Assembly: GCA_023255235.1 (NCBI GenBank)
Contig: JALRJA010000421.1
Span: 1 to 5,901, forward strand
Source: Flaviramulus sp.
Lineage (GTDB): Bacteria; Bacteroidota; Bacteroidia; Flavobacteriales; Flavobacteriaceae
Length of the DNA: 5,901 bases
Direction of reading: 5' to 3'
This document shows, piece by piece, positions 1 through 5,901 of the stretch. The first letter of the stretch is position 1; each line of letters begins with the position of its first letter. Below the pieces are notes generated by a model, which did not search any database, was not told the DNA's origin, and worked only from the letters and a program-made list of their open reading frames with translations. Made by a program: the position numbers and the translations under genes.

Positions 1-95
1 TCATGATGGAACAAATAACAGCCATAAAACGTGCAGGTGCTAGTCTTATAGCAAGTTATTTTGCTAAAGAGGTAGTACAACTTTTAAATAAATAA
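1..95 (+). CDS. hemB: Delta-aminolevulinic acid dehydratase (porphobilinogen synthase), C-terminal end only
   Basis: This is the 3' end of a gene that begins before the window; whole codons start at position 3 and the TAA stop is at 93-95. The visible tail of about 30 residues contains IKRAGASLIASYFAKE, which matches the conserved C-terminal helix of HemB (the E. coli protein has IKRAGADLIFSYFA at the same place). HemB is a cytosolic, usually metal-dependent enzyme that condenses two 5-aminolevulinate molecules into porphobilinogen, the second committed step of tetrapyrrole and haem synthesis. The active-site lysines and the metal site lie upstream and cannot be checked here. No strong GC-rich terminator follows; there is only a run of eight T residues shortly after the stop. 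The family call rests on this short but distinctive tail. Confidence 0.85.
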   Translation, partial: MMEQITAIKRAGASLIASYFAKEVVQLLNK

Positions 96-128
96 TAACA
101 CATTTTTTTTATTCCTCACTATTTTAAT

Positions 129-152
129 TTGTTTTAATAGCTATTTAAACAA
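129..152. promoter_or_regulatory. 24-bp near-perfect dyad upstream of the lipoprotein/beta-barrel pair; possible operator
   Basis: The left half-site TTGTTTTAATAG (129-140) and right half-site CTATTTAAACAA (141-152) are reverse complements at 11 of 12 positions; only the 135/146 pair mismatches. There is no spacer, so the centre is the perfect 10-bp palindrome AATAGCTATT. It ends 61 bp before the lipoprotein start and begins 33 bp after the hemB stop. A spacerless dyad with TTG...CAA ends looks more like a binding site for a dimeric regulator than a terminator, but an A/T-rich hairpin in the hemB transcript is also possible. The symmetry is directly visible; the function is inferred. Confidence 0.35.
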
Positions 153-213
153 TTGATTTTTAACAATGTAATTATCAAATAAAATAAACGACTTAATGTA
201 AAAAGCGTTTGTT

Positions 214-903
214 ATGAGAAAATTACAAGTAACGTTTATTTTAATAGCTACCGTTTTTCTATATAATTGTATAGGAGAAGATATTCGGTTTGATGCTGTT
301 CCCGAAGAAATCCGTTTTCTAAATCCTGTAGAAAGTATGGCTGTTTCAGAAACCTATCAATTAAAGGTTACTTACTTTAATAATATAGGAGAACCCGAAG
401 AAGCTAATGTTATCTGGTCTAGTGACAATACTTTGGTGGCTTCTGTAAATACAAGTGGCTTGGTTACTGGTATTTCAGAAGGAACAACAACCATAAGAGC
501 TAAAGTTATTTTAAATAATAACCAAGCAATAGAAAACGCTATAAATATAAATATAACCACAGAAAGTGTTACCCAAAACACAACTATAAAAACCGGAACT
601 ATAGCAACAACCAGCAGTTATCTTTTACAAGGAACCTTTACATTATCTAAAATTGAAAACACTAATAATCTAGAATTATCTATTGATAGTAATTACAGAG
701 CTTCAACAAGCCTTCCTGGTCTTTATTTGTATTTAAGCAACAATCCTAATTCTATAAACGGAGCTTATGAAGTAGGTGCTGTAAGTGTTTTTCAAGGTGC
801 ACATACTTACATTATTGAAAACATAGGAATTAACGACTTTGCTTATTTACTATATTGGTGTAAACCTTTTAGCGTTAAAGTAGGCGACGGAAAAATCAAC
901 TAA
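214..903 (+). CDS. Surface lipoprotein with an Ig-like (BIG_2) domain and a DM13 domain
   Basis: The protein has 229 residues. Residues 1-18 form a short basic and hydrophobic signal ending in FLYN-C19. The Asn at -1 is unusual for a classical lipobox, but lipoboxes are loose in Bacteroidota, so Cys19 is the probable lipidated residue. Residues about 33-114 look like a bacterial Ig-like BIG_2 domain: a WSSDN stretch, then VASVNTSGLVTGISEGTTTI. Residues about 125-227 match the DM13 family: a LLQGTFTLS strand, PGLYLYLS, and the hallmark YWCKPFSVKVG ending with Trp215-Cys216. DM13 has been proposed, from sequence analysis, to have a redox or electron-transfer role through its conserved cysteine; this is not proven for bacterial members. 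After lipidation Cys216 would be the only free cysteine. The gene is 11 bp upstream of a beta-barrel gene, so the two are probably cotranscribed and act at the outer membrane. The A-rich leader has no Shine-Dalgarno site, and this Met is the only one giving a signal peptide. Confidence 0.85.
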   Translation: MRKLQVTFILIATVFLYNCIGEDIRFDAVPEEIRFLNPVESMAVSETYQLKVTYFNNIGEPEEANVIWSSDNTLVASVNTSGLVTGISEGTTTIRAKVILNNNQAIENAININITTESVTQNTTIKTGTIATTSSYLLQGTFTLSKIENTNNLELSIDSNYRASTSLPGLYLYLSNNPNSINGAYEVGAVSVFQGAHTYIIENIGINDFAYLLYWCKPFSVKVGDGKIN

Positions 904-914
904 TAATTTTTAAT

Positions 915-1784
915 ATGGCGTATTCAAAAAAAATCCTACTGGCAATCATATTTACCATAGTGTATTCTAATATGGCGTTTTCCCAATGGACAAAACAAAA
1001 AGGGAAAGGATATTATAAATTATCGGCGTGGTATTTAGAGGCAGATAGCCATTTTACCGATACTGGAGAAACAGACCCCAATACTACCAGAAGCCAATTT
1101 AATATTAATTTTTATGGCGAATATGGTTTTTCAGATAAATGGGACATTGTTGGTTATATCCCCTTTTTTTCTAGAGCAGTAGAAAATGATGAAATATCTG
1201 CAACAACAGGACAATTATTATCAAAAGGAGAAGCATTTAATAGTTTCGGAGATATAGAATTAGGACTTAAATACGCACTATTAAAAACAAAAAATTATGC
1301 CCTTTCTGTTTCTTTAAACTTTGGTATTCCTACAGGTAACAACTCAGGCGGAAGCGATGGTAGTTTTCAAACGGGAGATGGCGAGTTTAACCAAATTATT
1401 CAAACCAATATAGGCTCGTCTTTTAATTTAGGATTAGTACCATCTTATGCCAAATTATACCTTGGGTTTAATAATAGAACCAAAGGGTTTTCAGATGAAA
1501 TGAGAACAGGTTTAGAGCTAGGAGTTAATTTAATTAAGAATAAATGGTGGCTTATAGGAAGAGCCGATGTCTTAAAATCATTAAGAAACGGCACTTTAAG
1601 TGCTCAAAATTCACAAGGCAGCATATTTGCAAACAATGTTGAATATGTTAATTTAGGTGCAGAAATAGCCTATTATTTTACTAAAAAACTGGGTGTTTCT
1701 TTTAATTACACAAACATTGTATCTGGAAGGGTTATTTATGCAAGCCCTTCATTTTCTGGTGGTATATTTTTAGATATAAAATAA
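915..1784 (+). CDS. Outer-membrane beta-barrel protein (MetA/transporter-like)
   Basis: The protein has 289 residues. A Sec signal peptide is clear: Lys5-Lys6, a hydrophobic core, then AFS|QW, with cleavage probably after Ser23. The rest consists of amphipathic strands rich in Tyr, Phe, Trp and Gly with alternating polarity (for example FNINFYGEYGFSDKWDIVGYIPFF and the C-terminal GGIFLDIK), as in outer-membrane barrels. The overall pattern recalls the barrels annotated as transporters or MetA-like proteins of phenol-degradation clusters, but no substrate can be read from sequence. A Gly/Ser/Asp-rich stretch after FGIPTGNN (about residues 136-156) is probably an extracellular loop. The last residue is Lys rather than the terminal aromatic common in proteobacterial porins. 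It lies 11 bp after the DM13 lipoprotein gene, which suggests one transcript and possibly one complex. The barrel call is firm; the family name is tentative. Confidence 0.75.
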   Translation: MAYSKKILLAIIFTIVYSNMAFSQWTKQKGKGYYKLSAWYLEADSHFTDTGETDPNTTRSQFNINFYGEYGFSDKWDIVGYIPFFSRAVENDEISATTGQLLSKGEAFNSFGDIELGLKYALLKTKNYALSVSLNFGIPTGNNSGGSDGSFQTGDGEFNQIIQTNIGSSFNLGLVPSYAKLYLGFNNRTKGFSDEMRTGLELGVNLIKNKWWLIGRADVLKSLRNGTLSAQNSQGSIFANNVEYVNLGAEIAYYFTKKLGVSFNYTNIVSGRVIYASPSFSGGIFLDIK

Positions 1785-1858
1785 TTGCGGTACTTTAAAG
1801 ATTACAGATGTGTTGTGAAATGGATTTTGTAAATTAGCAAAGTATAAAACCATTTTTA

Positions 1859-2953
1859 ATGAGCGCATTAATTTTTTGGGCAACCATTTCTATTTTCTTT
1901 TCCTTTTTATGTTCTATACTAGAAGCTGTTTTACTAAGTGTTACACCCACATTTATTAATGTAAAAAAGCAAGAAGGGAAAGACTATGCCTTTACCTTAG
2001 AATTTTTAAAAAAAGATGTTGACAAACCCCTAATTGCTATTCTTACCTTAAACACTATTGCACATACTTTGGGTGCAATGATGGTTGGTATTGAAGCTGA
2101 AAGTTTGCCATATAAAATAGAACTTTTTGGCATCAATACGGTTGGTGTTGTATCGGCAATAATGACTTTTTTAATTTTAGTAGCTTCAGAAATTATTCCT
2201 AAAACTATTGGAGCAACCTATTGGAAAAGCTTAGCTAATTTTACAGCTAAAGCATTAACAATATTAATTTTTCCTTTAAAATGGACAGGCATTCTATGGT
2301 TGTTACAACTAACTACAAAACTTATTGGCGGTAAAGGACATGGAAGTGTTTTAAACAGAGAAAGTTTTATGGTCATGACAGATATGGCTCATAAAGAAGG
2401 CGTATTTCAAGAAAATGAAAGTAAAATAATTAAAAACTTACTCACTTTTAAAGAGGTATTTGCTAAAGATATTATGACTCCTAGAACGGTTATGCAAACT
2501 GAAGACCAAAACACAACGGTTGAAGATTTTTTTAATAGAAATTTAAATTTACGTTTTTCAAGAATCCCTATTTATGAAGATAATACAGACAACATAAAAG
2601 GCTTGGTTTTAAAAGACGAAATTTTTAAAGAAATGGCTCTTGATAACGGAGCTAAAAAACTGGTTGATTTAAAAAGAAGCATCATTATTATTGATAGAAA
2701 ACTACCTATCCCGCATCTTTTTGAAAAGCTAGTTGAAAGTAGAAACCACATGGCTTTAGTTGTTGATGAATACGGAAGCGTTAGCGGTTTGGTAACTATG
2801 GAAGATGTTATAGAAACCCTACTTGGTTTAGAAATTATGGATGAAAGTGATAATGTTTCAGATTTACAACATTTAGCTAGAAAAAGTTGGGAAACACGTG
2901 CTAAAAAATTAGGTATTTTGTACCGTTCGGATACTTCAGAAGAATCAAATTAA
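1859..2953 (+). CDS. CNNM/CBS-domain membrane protein (CorB/CorC, 'hemolysin' family), probable Mg2+ or divalent-cation transporter
   Basis: The protein has 364 residues. Residues about 1-190 form the CNNM (DUF21) membrane domain: a hydrophobic helix at about 3-27 with the family pattern SILEAVLLS (Ser19, Glu22), further membrane segments at about 57-77, 93-112 and 130-152, and the signature EIIPKTIG at 111-118. Residues about 200-325 form a tandem CBS (Bateman) module: DIMTPRTVM opens the first repeat with RFSRIPIYE at its end, and the second has HMALVVDEYGSVSGLVTMED. These CBS pairs bind ATP-Mg in relatives and gate transport. Family members such as CorB and MpfA are linked to Mg2+ export or resistance; many are mislabelled hemolysins. 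The chain stops about 40 residues after the CBS pair, so the CorC_HlyC C-terminal domain of longer members is absent. A 74-bp gap precedes the gene, so it may have its own promoter, but no convincing one was found. Confidence 0.9.
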   Translation: MSALIFWATISIFFSFLCSILEAVLLSVTPTFINVKKQEGKDYAFTLEFLKKDVDKPLIAILTLNTIAHTLGAMMVGIEAESLPYKIELFGINTVGVVSAIMTFLILVASEIIPKTIGATYWKSLANFTAKALTILIFPLKWTGILWLLQLTTKLIGGKGHGSVLNRESFMVMTDMAHKEGVFQENESKIIKNLLTFKEVFAKDIMTPRTVMQTEDQNTTVEDFFNRNLNLRFSRIPIYEDNTDNIKGLVLKDEIFKEMALDNGAKKLVDLKRSIIIIDRKLPIPHLFEKLVESRNHMALVVDEYGSVSGLVTMEDVIETLLGLEIMDESDNVSDLQHLARKSWETRAKKLGILYRSDTSEESN

Positions 2954-3033
2954 AAACACTACTACTAAGTTGTAAAATGAAAAAAGTATCTGGCAATTAT
3001 AAACCATCTAAAAAAAACTAACATAGTTTACAC

Positions 3034-3507
3034 ATGAAAACAGGCATCATCAAATCGCCTTTAGGTTTCACCAAAATCACTGGTAACCAAGCCGGTATTA
3101 CTTCTATATCAATACTAAATTCTGAAGAAAAAACAACCGACATTATTCCTATTGAATTAGAAGACTGTGTTATGCAACTTAATGAATATTTTGCAGGTAC
3201 TAGAACCCAATTCAACCTTAAATTAAACCCCGAAGGAACTCATTTTCAAAAGCAAGTTTGGGATGAAATTCTTAAAATACCTTATGGTAAAACAAGCACC
3301 TATTTGCAATTATCAAAACAATTAGGAGATGTAAAAGCCATAAGAGCGGTAGCAAACGCCAATGGCAAAAACCCACTGTGGATTATTATTCCTTGTCATC
3401 GTGTTATAGGAAGCAACGGAAGCTTAACAGGATATGCTGGTGGGCTTCACAGAAAACAATGGTTATTAGAACACGAAAGCCCACACAAACAGCAATCTTT
3501 ATTTTAG
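3034..3507 (+). CDS. ogt: Methylated-DNA--[protein]-cysteine S-methyltransferase (O6-alkylguanine-DNA alkyltransferase)
   Basis: The protein has 157 residues, close to normal for a stand-alone Ogt. It repairs O6-alkylguanine in DNA by moving the alkyl group to its own cysteine, a suicide reaction. Residues 1-65 are the variable N-terminal domain. The C-terminal catalytic domain starts at FQKQVWDEILKIPYGKTSTY (71-90). The active-site motif is PCHRVIG with Cys121. Arg104 in KAIRAVANANG corresponds to the human Arg128 finger that stabilises the flipped base, and Asn113 to human Asn137. The end of the domain is YAGGLHRKQWLLEHE. The last five residues, QQSLF, resemble a sliding-clamp-binding pentapeptide. 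No Ada-type regulatory domain is present. The chosen Met gives the usual start, IKSPLG. The gene lies 80 bp after the CNNM gene and ends with TAG. Confidence 0.95.
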   Translation: MKTGIIKSPLGFTKITGNQAGITSISILNSEEKTTDIIPIELEDCVMQLNEYFAGTRTQFNLKLNPEGTHFQKQVWDEILKIPYGKTSTYLQLSKQLGDVKAIRAVANANGKNPLWIIIPCHRVIGSNGSLTGYAGGLHRKQWLLEHESPHKQQSLF

Positions 3508-3520
3508 TTGCATAAAAGTG

Positions 3521-3551
3521 TTAGAAAAACATAAAATAATGCCTATATTTA
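3521..3551 (+). promoter_or_regulatory. Weak candidate promoter before the serine-hydrolase gene
   Basis: In the 64-bp gap after ogt, TATATTTA at 3544-3551 matches the Bacteroidota -7 consensus TAnnTTTG at all but the last base. TTAG at 3521-3524 lies 19 bp upstream and is one base from the -33 TTTG. Transcription would start around 3558, leaving a short leader. In such A/T-rich DNA a match of this quality can arise by chance. Confidence 0.2.
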
Positions 3552-3571
3552 ATTTTACTAAACATAACTAA

Positions 3572-4729
3572 ATGAAATTTATAAAAAACCTCCTTAAATG
3601 GGTTGTTATTCTATCTGGACTACTAGTAATTGTACTTTATATAACAGATACCGATTATCTCATAAAAGCAGTAAGAACCATTTATTTACAAGGCTATTCA
3701 ACCGCTTATTTAGAAGATTATAAAAAATTTGATAATCAAGCTATAGAAAATGCCACTGCAAAACCCTGGCCAAATCATAAAGATTATAATTTGGCACAAG
3801 AAACAAAAGGCTTAGAAAAAATAAATAAAGCCAACGGAACCATTGCCTTTGTTATTATAAAAAATGATAGTATTTGGTTTGAAAATTATTATGATGGGTT
3901 TAATCAAAACTCACAAACCAATTCTTTTTCTATGGCAAAAAGCTATGTGTCTGGATTACTAGGAAAAGCTATAGAGCAAGGATACATTAAGAGTTTAAAC
4001 CAACCTGTTAGTGATTTTTTACCAACTTTTAATACTGGTTTAGCTGCTAAAATGACGGTTGGTGATTTGTCTAGTATGGCATCAGGAACCTCTTGGGATG
4101 AAAAATACTATTCCCCTCTTTCTATTGTAACGCGAGCTTATTTTGATGATGATTGAGAAAAAGTAATGCTAGGTTTAAAAGTAGTAGAACAACCTGGAAA
4201 AGCATTTAAATATTCAAGTGGCGACACCCAATTACTAGCTATGGTAATTGAAAAAGCAACAGGTAAAAAAATGTATGATTATTTAACCGAAACGTTTTGG
4301 AAACCTTTAGGCAGTGAAAACCCAACACTTTGGCAAGTAGATAGCCAAGCTCATGATTTGGTTAAAGCCTATTGTTGTATTGCCAGTAATGCCAAAGATT
4401 TTGCTCGCTATGGAAAACTATTTAAAGACCACGGCAAGTGGTATGGCAAACAACTTATAGACTCTGCATTTGTGGCAAAATCTATAACACCACGTTTTCC
4501 TGAAAGTCCCGAATATGGCTATGGCTGGTGGATGAAAGATATTGCTGATAAGCACTTTTTTATGATGCGTGGGCATTTAGGACAATATGTTATTGTTGAA
4601 CCCAATGATAATATTATTATTGTGAGGCTAGGGCATTCAAAAGGAAACGATAAAGCAGTAGGCTCTTTTACACCCGATATTGACATTTATATCAAAGAGG
4701 CTTATAAAATGCTACAAAATGATAAGTAA
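3572..4729 (+). pseudogene. Membrane-anchored serine beta-lactamase/PBP-like hydrolase, interrupted by one in-frame TGA
   Basis: Two open stretches (3572-4156 and 4166-4729) share one frame and are separated only by TGA at 4154-4156. Read through, the product is a 385-position member of the beta-lactamase/DD-peptidase-like family (class C fold, PF00144). Residues about 8-25 are a signal anchor, so the enzyme domain would sit outside the inner membrane. The nucleophile motif SMAK is at Ser120-Lys123, a Y-x-S motif replacing Y-x-N is at Tyr214-Ser216 (YSSGD), and an H-x-G motif (HLG, 335-337) replaces KTG. The flanking sequence is normal for the family: LGLKVVEQPGKAF follows the stop, and the C-half has SNAKDFARYGKLF. 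No reading-frame shift exists, which points to a single base change (for example from TGG, TTA or CGA) or a base-calling error. Substrate is unknown and antibiotic hydrolysis should not be assumed. If translation stops at codon 195, the fragment keeps the nucleophile but lacks the other two motifs. The 3' end overlaps the exonuclease gene by 11 bp. Confidence 0.8.
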
Positions 4730-5432
4730 ACTAAATTTAGAAAATATTTTATTTTTAGATATAGAAACGGTTCCAGAAACCCAGCATTTTTCAGATTTAG
4801 ACAAAACCAAACAAGTGTTGTGGGAACTCAAATCTCAATACCAACGAAAAGATGAGTTTACTGCCGAAGAATTTTACCAACGTGCAGGAATATGGGCAGA
4901 ATTTGGCAAAATAATTTGTATTTCGGTTGGGTATTTTACCTTTAAAGGCACTATTAGAAATTTTAGAGTTACCTCATTTTATGGTGATGAAGTTAACATT
5001 TTAAAAGATTTTAAAAACCTTCTTATTACCCATTTTAGCCAAACAAAACACCTTCTTTGTGCACATAATGGGAAAGAGTTTGACTTTCCGTATATAGCAC
5101 GCCGAATGATTATAAAAGGCATTGAACTACCTTACAAACTCAATCTTTTTGGTAAAAAACCATGGGAAGTTCCGCATTTAGACACGCTAGATTTATGGAA
5201 ATTTGGCGATTATAAAACCTATACTTCTTTAAAGCTACTTACAAATGTTTTAGGAATTCCGTCTCCAAAAGACGATATAGACGGTAGTGAAGTATATCGT
5301 GTTTATTATATAGACAATCAAATAGACCGAATTATAAATTATTGCGAAAAAGACACTATTGCTGTGGCTCAAATATTTTTAAAACTACGAGGCGATACGC
5401 TTTTAACCAACGATGAAATTAGTCATGTTTGA
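4719..5432 (+). CDS. Predicted 3'-5' exonuclease related to the PolB exonuclease domain (DEDDy)
   Basis: The protein has 237 residues counted from ATG 4719, chosen because MISKLNLENILFLDIETVP is the usual beginning; an earlier in-frame ATG at 4680 would add 13 residues lying wholly inside the preceding gene. The RNase H-like exonuclease fold is shown by all five DEDDy residues: Exo I FLDIETVP (Asp14, Glu16), Exo II CAHNGKEFDFPYIARR (Asp122), and Exo III INYCEKDTIA (Tyr208, Asp212). This matches the PolB-like exonuclease family PF10108, small stand-alone proteins without a polymerase domain. It should remove nucleotides from the 3' ends of nucleic acid using two metal ions in the cytosol; the natural substrate is not known. 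It overlaps the serine-hydrolase gene by 11 bp, so its translation may be coupled to that of the upstream gene. It ends with TGA, showing that TGA is used as a stop here. Confidence 0.9.
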   Translation: MISKLNLENILFLDIETVPETQHFSDLDKTKQVLWELKSQYQRKDEFTAEEFYQRAGIWAEFGKIICISVGYFTFKGTIRNFRVTSFYGDEVNILKDFKNLLITHFSQTKHLLCAHNGKEFDFPYIARRMIIKGIELPYKLNLFGKKPWEVPHLDTLDLWKFGDYKTYTSLKLLTNVLGIPSPKDDIDGSEVYRVYYIDNQIDRIINYCEKDTIAVAQIFLKLRGDTLLTNDEISHV

Positions 5433-5433
5433 T

Positions 5434-5901
5434 ATGAAGCAAAAACCCATTTTAAAAATAGAAAATCTAACTATTTCCTTTGGTAATAACGAAGTTATTC
5501 GTAATATATCATACCAACTTAATGAAAATGAAATATTAGGAATTGTTGGCGAATCGGGTTCTGGAAAATCAGTATCTTCTTTAGCTATTTTAGGCTTGCT
5601 TCCGCAGCGACTTTCAAACATCACATCGGGTTCTATAAGATACCAAAATCAAGAGCTAACAAATTTGCCATTAAAAGCACTACAAACTATTCGCGGAAAA
5701 AAAATAAGCATGGTTTTTCAAGAGCCAATGAGTTCTTTAAACCCTTCTATACACTGTGGTAAACAAGTTCAAGAAATAATATTACAACATAGCAACACAT
5801 CAAAAAAAGACAGTAAAAAAGAAACTATTTTGCTTTTTGAAAAAGTAAAACTCCCCAATCCTGAGCGTATATATAAAGCCTTTCCGCATGAAATCTCAGG
5901 C
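5434..5901 (+). CDS. ABC transporter ATP-binding protein, Opp/Dpp (peptide/nickel) type, N-terminal part
   Basis: The gene is open to the window edge, giving 156 codons. It shows an ABC nucleotide-binding domain: ILKIENLTISFG at the start, the Walker A motif GESGSGKS (39-46), and the Q-loop MVFQEPMSSLNP with Gln96. The PHEISG at the very end is the first part of the LSGGQ-type signature. The FQEPMSSLNP form and the spacing are typical of DppD/OppD/GsiA ATPases, which drive import of oligopeptides or related solutes. In Bacteroidota this family often occurs as a double-domain fusion of about 550 residues; the window is too short to tell. Start choice: ATG 5434 lies one base after the exonuclease stop and gives the usual short N-terminus. 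ATG 5425 (8-bp overlap) and 5413 are also in frame. The tight spacing suggests one operon with the exonuclease. Confidence 0.9.
   Translation, partial: MKQKPILKIENLTISFGNNEVIRNISYQLNENEILGIVGESGSGKSVSSLAILGLLPQRLSNITSGSIRYQNQELTNLPLKALQTIRGKKISMVFQEPMSSLNPSIHCGKQVQEIILQHSNTSKKDSKKETILLFEKVKLPNPERIYKAFPHEISG

Noticed and set aside
88..120. T-run after hemB as an intrinsic terminator
   Set aside because: Only a short all-A/T stem (AATAAA with TTTATT) can be drawn; there is no stable GC-containing hairpin.
132..250. Direct repeat TTTTAATAGCTA at 132-143 and 239-250
   Set aside because: A 12-bp A/T-rich word repeated once, the second copy inside the signal-peptide codons; most simply chance.
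372..581. Minus-strand open frame of 69 codons inside the lipoprotein gene
   Set aside because: It is antisense to a well supported gene, has no recognisable domain, and is explained by the codon composition of the + strand.
1813..1842. TTG (1813-1815) plus TAGCAAAG (1835-1842) as a promoter for the CNNM gene
   Set aside because: Spacing of 19 bp is suitable, but the -7 element keeps only the TA and the final G of TAnnTTTG, so the match is too weak.
3018..3215. Minus-strand open frame of 65 codons overlapping the start of ogt
   Set aside because: It is a shadow of the ogt coding frame without family resemblance or its own initiation context.
4154..4156. Genome-wide use of TGA as tryptophan (alternative code)
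   Set aside because: TGG is used for Trp throughout, and the exonuclease gene terminates normally at TGA 5430-5432 right at the next gene's start.
5403..5624. Minus-strand open frame of 73 codons across the exonuclease/ABC junction
   Set aside because: It covers the Walker A region of a clear + strand ATPase gene and has no independent support.

Overview
The window looks like a piece of the chromosome of a member of the Bacteroidota, most likely a flavobacterium. The DNA is strongly A+T-rich, there are no clear Shine-Dalgarno sites before the starts, and several genes are typical of that group: a lipoprotein with a loose lipobox, a single-chain CNNM/CBS protein and a PolB-like 3'-5' exonuclease. 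Species cannot be named from this sequence. All genes lie on the + strand.

Layout. Positions 1-95 hold the last codons of hemB (haem synthesis). The 118-bp gap after it contains a 24-bp near-perfect dyad at 129-152 that could be an operator. Next comes a tight two-gene unit (214-1784): an Ig-like (BIG_2) plus DM13 lipoprotein, then an outer-membrane beta-barrel protein 11 bp downstream. A CNNM/CBS membrane protein of the CorB/CorC type, probably a divalent-cation transporter (1859-2953), and an Ogt-type O6-alkylguanine-DNA alkyltransferase (3034-3507) follow, separated by 74 and 80 bp. The last part is a compact run: a membrane-anchored serine beta-lactamase/penicillin-binding-protein-like gene interrupted by one in-frame TGA (3572-4729), a DEDDy 3'-5' exonuclease that overlaps its end by 11 bp (4719-5432), and the first 156 codons of an Opp/Dpp-type ABC transporter ATPase (5434 to the window edge).

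This is mostly a collection of ordinary housekeeping and envelope genes, not an obvious defence, mobile or biosynthetic island. No IS element, tRNA, rRNA, CRISPR array or integrase was found. The points most worth a second look are the single nonsense codon in an otherwise intact serine-hydrolase gene, a sliding-clamp-binding-like QQSLF tail on the alkyltransferase, the DM13 lipoprotein paired with a beta-barrel, and the dyad upstream of that pair.
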